A stretch of DNA of 18,459 nt from Candidatus Cloacimonadota bacterium. Lineage in GTDB: Bacteria > Cloacimonadota > Cloacimonadia > Cloacimonadales > TCS61. The notes beneath the pieces were generated by a model, which saw only the letters and a program-made list of their open reading frames with translations, was not told where the DNA came from and searched no databases. This document shows positions 14,178 to 18,459 of this stretch, in pieces. The stretch lies in the NCBI GenBank assembly GCA_030592835.1, contig JAUVIJ010000009.1, forward strand, positions 1 to 18,459. Direction: 5' to 3'. A program made the position numbers and the translations under genes. The first letter of the stretch is position 1; each line of letters begins with the position of its first letter.

Positions 14178-16979
14178 CTAGAAACTAACCTCTGCTGTTA
14201 AGAAAGCACTGAAAAGCGGAGCGGGTAATACATACATGTAATATTTTCCGCTAAGATCATCATTCCTGTTATAATCTTTAGTGCTGTAAGCTCTTGTATA
14301 GTTATCCTTTCTGTTATTGATGTTCTTGAGATCCAGCCTGAGGGATGCATCTTTACCAGCTATTTTGAAATGATAGCCGATATCGCTGTTCAGGGCAAAG
14401 TAATAAGGAAGTTTGGCATCACTCATGATCGGTTCGCCCTCGTCATCTACTTCCAGCGTCCAGTTGAAAGGATCTCCGTCATCTTTCTGATATTCGTTGG
14501 TATAACTTCCGTAATATTCATCCCACCAGTTTCCGGAGAATCCGATACGGACATAACCATCCATGGGCAGATCACCAAAAGTATAACCGGCATAGAAACT
14601 AGCCATCTTTTCCGGTGAATAGGGAACCACCTTACCTACTACATCTTCAGCATCTTCCCCAAAGATCTCATCTACATTCATTTTCTGCCAGCGGTACTTA
14701 CCCATAGATCCGGAGAATCCAATATCAAGATCACCTACCAGAGCATTGGCACTGAATTCAAGACCTTCGTGTTTTGCTTCACCAGCATTGATAGTTACAT
14801 AATCTCCAGACTGCTGAACAACACCTTCGATTTTGTCTTCGTAAGTTGTCCAGTAATAGTTGGTCTCGATATCGAACCAGATTCCATCGTATCCGATACC
14901 GATTTCTGTATTAATAGTTTTTTCAGGATCGAGTTCTCCAGTGTAGACTTCATTACCCTCGGAATCTTCATAGATCTGGGGATCGTTCGGTCCACCGGAA
15001 CGGCTGTACCAATCCCCTACTCGCGGTTCTTTGTAAGCAATGGAATAATTAGCCAACACATTCAGATAATCGGTAACATTGAAGTTAATACCGAATTTAG
15101 GTGAGAAAAAATCGAAAGATTTTTTATAATCACCATCAGTAAATTTCAACGAGCCGTCATCATTCAAAATATTTTTGGTTGCATAGTAACATTCACCGGT
15201 GAAAGTACCTTTTTGGAAATCGAAGATCTCGATAGGTTCTTCATCGACCCTTGACTTATAAAAGGCGTATTGTCCGTCAGCTACGAAGGTAACCCCAGCG
15301 AAAGGTTTGATCTGAATTCTGGCAAAACCGGAAGCATTTTCAACAGTACCGTAATAACTGTATCTATCCTGAACCCGATCATAAACACCGTAATTATAAC
15401 GGTAATTTCTCGATTGAGCTCTATGCAGGGCTTTCCAGCGTCTCCATTCACCACCGACAACCAGTTTGAACATATCACTGAATCTATGGTCATAATAGGT
15501 GTTGAAACCGAATTGTTTGTGATTGTTCGCACTGTCATTCATCCAACTGTGATTGTAATCATTATTGATTATATTATATCCGTAACCATAAGCAAATTCT
15601 TCACCGTTCCACATATATCCCAGGGAATCATCGATACTAAAGCCTTGAAGCATAATTCCGGTTTCTTCATAGATATGGACAGCATGACGGGCAAAATATT
15701 TGTCATCATAATAATCACTTGTGGATTTATAGGTGTTTTGTCCGTTAGTGACATCAAAAACATCGTTCCTCAGGTATTTTCCACCACCATCACCTCTGGT
15801 AAAGAATACATTTGTCATCAACAATGAAGTTTCGGAAATTCTCCATTCATCACGGACGGAAAGCTGTGGTTTATTATAGTAATTTTCCTGGTAGGGATGA
15901 TTATTACGATTGTAATTTCTTCCCAATGCATCGACCAATTCCATATCAGTAGTAGTACGAGCCTGATTATGTTTCTGAGGAGCGATAATAAGACTGGTAT
16001 TAACCTTATGATTACCCCAGATATTCTGCAGTTCGGAACCGAAGGACCAGCCATCGTATCCGGTACCGATAGCGTAGGAACCACCTACTTTTCTTTCGAT
16101 TGCAGCACTGTAGTTAAACTTACCGTCATAGAGATTTCCGGAATTGTAACGAAGCAGCATGTTATAATTCGAGGGATTGTAGTCAACAAATCCACCCTTA
16201 CCATCTGCGACTTCATTTTCAACTGTATAAGCACCAAAAGAAGTTCTGAATGTCCATTGTTTTCCAGGGTCAGCGCCAGCACCAATCGTTTCGATGTTCA
16301 CTGTTCCACCAAAAGCACCTGAACCGTAAAGAGAAGAACCTGCTCCTCTCTGTACCTGTACGGATTTGATGTTAGAGGAAAGACCTGTCCAGTTAGACCA
16401 GTAAACCTGCTGGCTTTCGGGGTCGTTAACCGGAATACCGTTGATCAGGATCTGAACTTTATCAGCATCAAACCCTCTCATTTTCAATTCACCTTCACCC
16501 AGGCCTGCTGTCGTGGAAAATACACCGGGTACACCTTCCAGTAATTGAGGTGTATCATCGGTAGTATATTTGTTTTTCACTTCACCCCTGGTTACATTCC
16601 CAAAGGCGATAGGAGATTCTCTCTTCGTGGCTCGGGTTTCATTGACACTGATCCCACCGAGTTTGATAGCTTCTACCTCTATTGCGAAATTAACAACAGT
16701 TGTTTCATTACCTATAACATCCACGAATACTGAACGTTTGGAATACCCGACAAAACTGACAGCAACTTCATAGTTTCCGGGCATTACATTCTGAATGATA
16801 AAACTTCCGTTTTTCTTGGTGTAGGTTCCAACATCCTCACCTACCAGAAATACAGCAGCATTTGGCAAGGCGTCTCCTGTTTTTGCGATAGTTACTTTAC
16901 CTGCTACAACTCCGGCAAAAACAGATGCAGGTAACACGATTAAAATACTCAAAACAAGTAATAAAAGTCCTTTTTTCAT
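14178..16979 (-). CDS. TonB-dependent outer membrane receptor with carboxypeptidase-regulatory-like domain
   Basis: The 933-residue protein has a clear signal peptide (KKGLLLLVLSILIVLPASVFA, cut near residue 22). Next comes a carboxypeptidase-regulatory-like beta-sandwich at about 26-105 (ALPNAAVFLVG, GSFIIQNVMPGNYEVAVSF), then a plug at about 112-232 with LLEGVPGV, LKMRGFDADKVQILINGIPV, VQVQRGAGSSLYGSGAFGG and TVNIET. A 22-strand-type barrel rich in Tyr, Trp and Asn follows, ending in phenylalanine (TAEVSF). Such receptors import siderophores, cobalamin, sugars or peptides using TonB energy; the substrate is not evident. No SusD partner is next to it. I chose the ATG at 16979 because GGAGG precedes it and the signal peptide starts there. 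A weak TTGACA (17049-17044) lies upstream on the minus strand. Confidence 0.95.
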   Translation of the reverse strand: MKKGLLLLVLSILIVLPASVFAGVVAGKVTIAKTGDALPNAAVFLVGEDVGTYTKKNGSFIIQNVMPGNYEVAVSFVGYSKRSVFVDVIGNETTVVNFAIEVEAIKLGGISVNETRATKRESPIAFGNVTRGEVKNKYTTDDTPQLLEGVPGVFSTTAGLGEGELKMRGFDADKVQILINGIPVNDPESQQVYWSNWTGLSSNIKSVQVQRGAGSSLYGSGAFGGTVNIETIGAGADPGKQWTFRTSFGAYTVENEVADGKGGFVDYNPSNYNMLLRYNSGNLYDGKFNYSAAIERKVGGSYAIGTGYDGWSFGSELQNIWGNHKVNTSLIIAPQKHNQARTTTDMELVDALGRNYNRNNHPYQENYYNKPQLSVRDEWRISETSLLMTNVFFTRGDGGGKYLRNDVFDVTNGQNTYKSTSDYYDDKYFARHAVHIYEETGIMLQGFSIDDSLGYMWNGEEFAYGYGYNIINNDYNHSWMNDSANNHKQFGFNTYYDHRFSDMFKLVVGGEWRRWKALHRAQSRNYRYNYGVYDRVQDRYSYYGTVENASGFARIQIKPFAGVTFVADGQYAFYKSRVDEEPIEIFDFQKGTFTGECYYATKNILNDDGSLKFTDGDYKKSFDFFSPKFGINFNVTDYLNVLANYSIAYKEPRVGDWYSRSGGPNDPQIYEDSEGNEVYTGELDPEKTINTEIGIGYDGIWFDIETNYYWTTYEDKIEGVVQQSGDYVTINAGEAKHEGLEFSANALVGDLDIGFSGSMGKYRWQKMNVDEIFGEDAEDVVGKVVPYSPEKMASFYAGYTFGDLPMDGYVRIGFSGNWWDEYYGSYTNEYQKDDGDPFNWTLEVDDEGEPIMSDAKLPYYFALNSDIGYHFKIAGKDASLRLDLKNINNRKDNYTRAYSTKDYNRNDDLSGKYYMYVLPAPLFSAFLTAEVSF

Positions 16980-17021
16980 AAACTTCCTCCATTGATAAGT
17001 TGTGTTACGGGACAATGGAAA

Positions 17022-17049
17022 AAATTAGATTTCTGGAACTTCATGTCAA
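17022..17049 (-). promoter_or_regulatory. Weak candidate promoter of the TonB-dependent receptor
   Basis: On the minus strand a perfect TTGACA (17049-17044) is followed after 16 bp by TAATTT (17027-17022), a poor -10 match. The position, about 40 nt before the ATG, is suitable. Confidence 0.35.
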
Positions 17050-17123
17050 GTGAAAATATCTCTCTGTTTTATAATAATCCTCTCTATGTATTATTATGAA
17101 ATAGTTTAAGCTGAAAAAAAAAA

Positions 17124-17152
17124 TTGACATTTGCTTTTACCAATGTTTTAAT
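17124..17152 (+). promoter_or_regulatory. Promoter of the symporter-fragment/pgk operon
   Basis: TTGACA (17124-17129) and TTTAAT (17147-17152, five of six consensus bases) are separated by 17 bp. The leader is then about 65 nt to the ATG at 17224. Confidence 0.7.
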
Positions 17153-17223
17153 ATAGATAATATATAAATATGTTCCGGATTTAACAGATAAAAACAAGGC
17201 AAATGACAGGAGGATTTTATTAG

Positions 17224-17565
17224 ATGAATTATGTTGTGATTGGATTTTTTACTTGCCTTTTCTGTGTCCTGTTCGCGATTTTTTTAATAAAGCTAGTCTA
17301 TCCCCTGGTTTCCTCTGCCTGGTCCGGTCTAAGTGTATCTTTCGGTCTCATAATGCTTCTGCTGTTGAAATGGAAAGTAACAACCAAGCAAGGTGTTCTC
17401 GCTGGAATGATCATCGGCTGCTGGTTACTATTTGTCCGGTCACATGTGAAATTTCTGGACAATAACATATTTCATAGATTTACAGCATTTATCCTGGTTT
17501 TTTTATTAGTCATTGTCGTCAATAAAATTACCGGGAGAAAAAATTATTCTGTTCCGGAGGAATGA
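17224..17565 (+). CDS. Stand-alone C-terminal fragment of a sodium:solute symporter (SSF) family protein
   Basis: The 113-residue membrane protein has about four hydrophobic helices (roughly 4-24, 30-48, 55-70 and 82-100). Its middle (LVSSAWSGLSVSFG...W, then TTKQGVLAGMIIG) follows the C-terminal signature of SSF transporters such as PutP, where an AWAGxGxxFG helix, a W-x-R/K-x-T-x-x-G loop and LAGMIxG occur in the same order. Full SSF proteins have about 450-550 residues and 11-13 helices, so this corresponds only to the last quarter. It is not obviously a decaying remnant: the frame is closed by a TAG just before the ATG, AGGAGG lies 10 nt upstream, a good promoter precedes it, and the stop overlaps pgk. 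It may be an expressed mini-protein of unknown role. The comparison is from memory of the family. Confidence 0.6.
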   Translation: MNYVVIGFFTCLFCVLFAIFLIKLVYPLVSSAWSGLSVSFGLIMLLLLKWKVTTKQGVLAGMIIGCWLLFVRSHVKFLDNNIFHRFTAFILVFLLVIVVNKITGRKNYSVPEE

Positions 17566-18459
17566 TGTCTCGATTGGCAATGATCCAGAACGCTGAACTC
17601 AGAAACAAGATCGTATTGATCAGAGTCGACCATAATGTAGTGAAAAAGGGTAAGATCAAAGATACATTTCGTATCGATGCTTCCCTGCCCACAATCAAAT
17701 ATATTCTGGATAAAGGTGGTAAACCGATAGTAATGACCCATGTAGGTAGACCTCGTGATAAACAAAGTGGAACTATCAAAATTTCGGAAAGCACCGCTGT
17801 AACACCAATAGTAGAATATATTTCCACAAAATTGGGGATCATAGTTAAAACACCGGAACTGCATCCCGAGGATGAATACGGAATACATTCTTTAAGCATA
17901 GATGAAACAATAACAGAGTTAAAAACTGGTGAAATCGACATGATCTATCTTCCGAATACACGCTGGTTCACCGGTGAGGAAGTAAAAGGAGAGGAGAGAA
18001 AGCTTTTTGCAAATGCTCTATTCGAAATCGGAGATATTTTTGTTAACGATGCTTTCGGTTCCTGGCAACCTCATACTTCAACTATCGAACCTGCTAGAAA
18101 GCTGCCTGCTTTTGCCGGATTATTGATGCAGCAGGAGATCGCTAACCTGTCTTCGATCCTCTCACCTGAAAGACCTTTCCTCGCTGTTGTAGCCGGAGCA
18201 AAATTTGACACAAAGATCGGTCCCCTGGGATCTCTTCTGGAGAGAGCCGATCATCTTGTACTGGGCGGTATAATCTATAACGCCTATCTCTGTGCAAAAT
18301 ACAATATCAGGATCAAAGGGGTTACGGAGAAAGATATCCAGACAGCCACTGTTTTTGTTAACAAAGCTGCAAAATATCCGGGAAAGATTCTGGAACTTCC
18401 CTACTTGATCGAATCCGATCTTCTGGAAGAAAGATCAGAAGGAAAATACAGAACGATCA
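17565..18459 (+). CDS. pgk: Phosphoglycerate kinase, divergent (C-terminal part beyond the window)
   Basis: Phosphoglycerate kinase interconverts 1,3-bisphosphoglycerate and 3-phosphoglycerate with ADP/ATP in glycolysis. The first 298 codons are present, against a usual length near 400. Recognisable motifs are LIRVDHNV (residues 18-25, usually RVDFNVP), VMTHVGRP (His59, Arg62), LPNTRWFTGEE (Arg133), FVNDAFGS (from 159), LPAFAGLLMQ, AGAKFDTKIG and LGGIIYNAYL. The usual HRxH that follows NDAFG is replaced by SWQPH and is one residue shorter, so an arginine that contacts 3-phosphoglycerate in known enzymes appears missing. ATG at 17565 overlaps the previous stop by one base, 4 nt after GGAGG; the adjacent ATG at 17562 is the other option. 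The nucleotide-binding C-terminal domain is only partly visible. Confidence 0.88.
   Translation, partial: MSRLAMIQNAELRNKIVLIRVDHNVVKKGKIKDTFRIDASLPTIKYILDKGGKPIVMTHVGRPRDKQSGTIKISESTAVTPIVEYISTKLGIIVKTPELHPEDEYGIHSLSIDETITELKTGEIDMIYLPNTRWFTGEEVKGEERKLFANALFEIGDIFVNDAFGSWQPHTSTIEPARKLPAFAGLLMQQEIANLSSILSPERPFLAVVAGAKFDTKIGPLGSLLERADHLVLGGIIYNAYLCAKYNIRIKGVTEKDIQTATVFVNKAAKYPGKILELPYLIESDLLEERSEGKYRTI

Noticed and set aside
15270..15827. 185-codon plus-strand frame antisense to the TonB-dependent receptor
   Set aside because: It lies completely within the barrel coding region, has Ile/Val/Thr-rich composition expected of a shadow frame, and lacks a promoter or ribosome binding site.
16980..17015. 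TTG start adding 12 residues to the TonB-dependent receptor
   Set aside because: The extension precedes a normal signal peptide, and the ribosome binding site GGAGG lies between this TTG and the ATG at 16979.

Overview
The window comes from a diderm, AT-rich bacterium. It encodes a five-POTRA BamA with the outer-membrane C-terminal beta signal and a large TonB-dependent receptor, so an outer membrane is certain. The envelope gene set, the DUF4900/PilX-like protein, intergenic blocks of degenerate AAAGTT-type and TTTTGAA-type repeats, and TTGACA-type promoters suggest the Fibrobacterota-Chlorobiota-Bacteroidota neighbourhood, possibly Cloacimonadota. That placement is inference from gene content, not a phylogenetic result. 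All six tRNA genes encode their CCA ends.

Layout. (1) 1-126, minus strand: start of rimP, preceded by a leader with two hairpins and a 31-codon hydrophobic upstream ORF. (2) 466-2706, plus strand, divergent from rimP: bamA. (3) 2775-3027: tRNA-Pro(TGG), tRNA-Val(TAC) and a clear intrinsic terminator. (4) 3111-8711, plus strand: a tight five-gene operon of divergent polysaccharide deacetylase, kinase-fold membrane-anchored protein, polytopic membrane protein, holA and era. The last four junctions are 14 nt, 6 nt, a 4-nt overlap and a 1-nt overlap. (5) 8770-9233: tRNA-Ser(TGA), tRNA-Ser(GCT), tRNA-Gln(TTG) and tRNA-Gln(CTG) behind a good promoter. (6) 9581-10486, minus strand: a single-TM exported PilX/DUF4900-like protein. 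(7) 10913-13753, plus strand: a soluble hybrid histidine kinase, REC-GAF-PAS-PAS-HisKA-HATPase-REC. (8) 13754-14177: convergent spacer with two strong bidirectional hairpins and repeat debris. (9) 14178-16979, minus strand: TonB-dependent receptor. (10) 17224 to the end, plus strand: a 113-residue stand-alone piece matching the C-terminal part of a sodium:solute symporter, coupled by overlap to a divergent phosphoglycerate kinase that runs off the window.

The genes mix housekeeping functions (ribosome maturation, outer-membrane assembly, clamp loading, 16S/30S maturation, tRNAs, glycolysis) with less-known envelope functions. The most attractive unexplained parts are the kinase-like/membrane-protein pair inside the holA-era operon, the symporter-fragment gene coupled to pgk, and the pgk itself, which lacks the usual HRxH substrate-binding signature. 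I saw no CRISPR array, transposase, integrase or phage gene.
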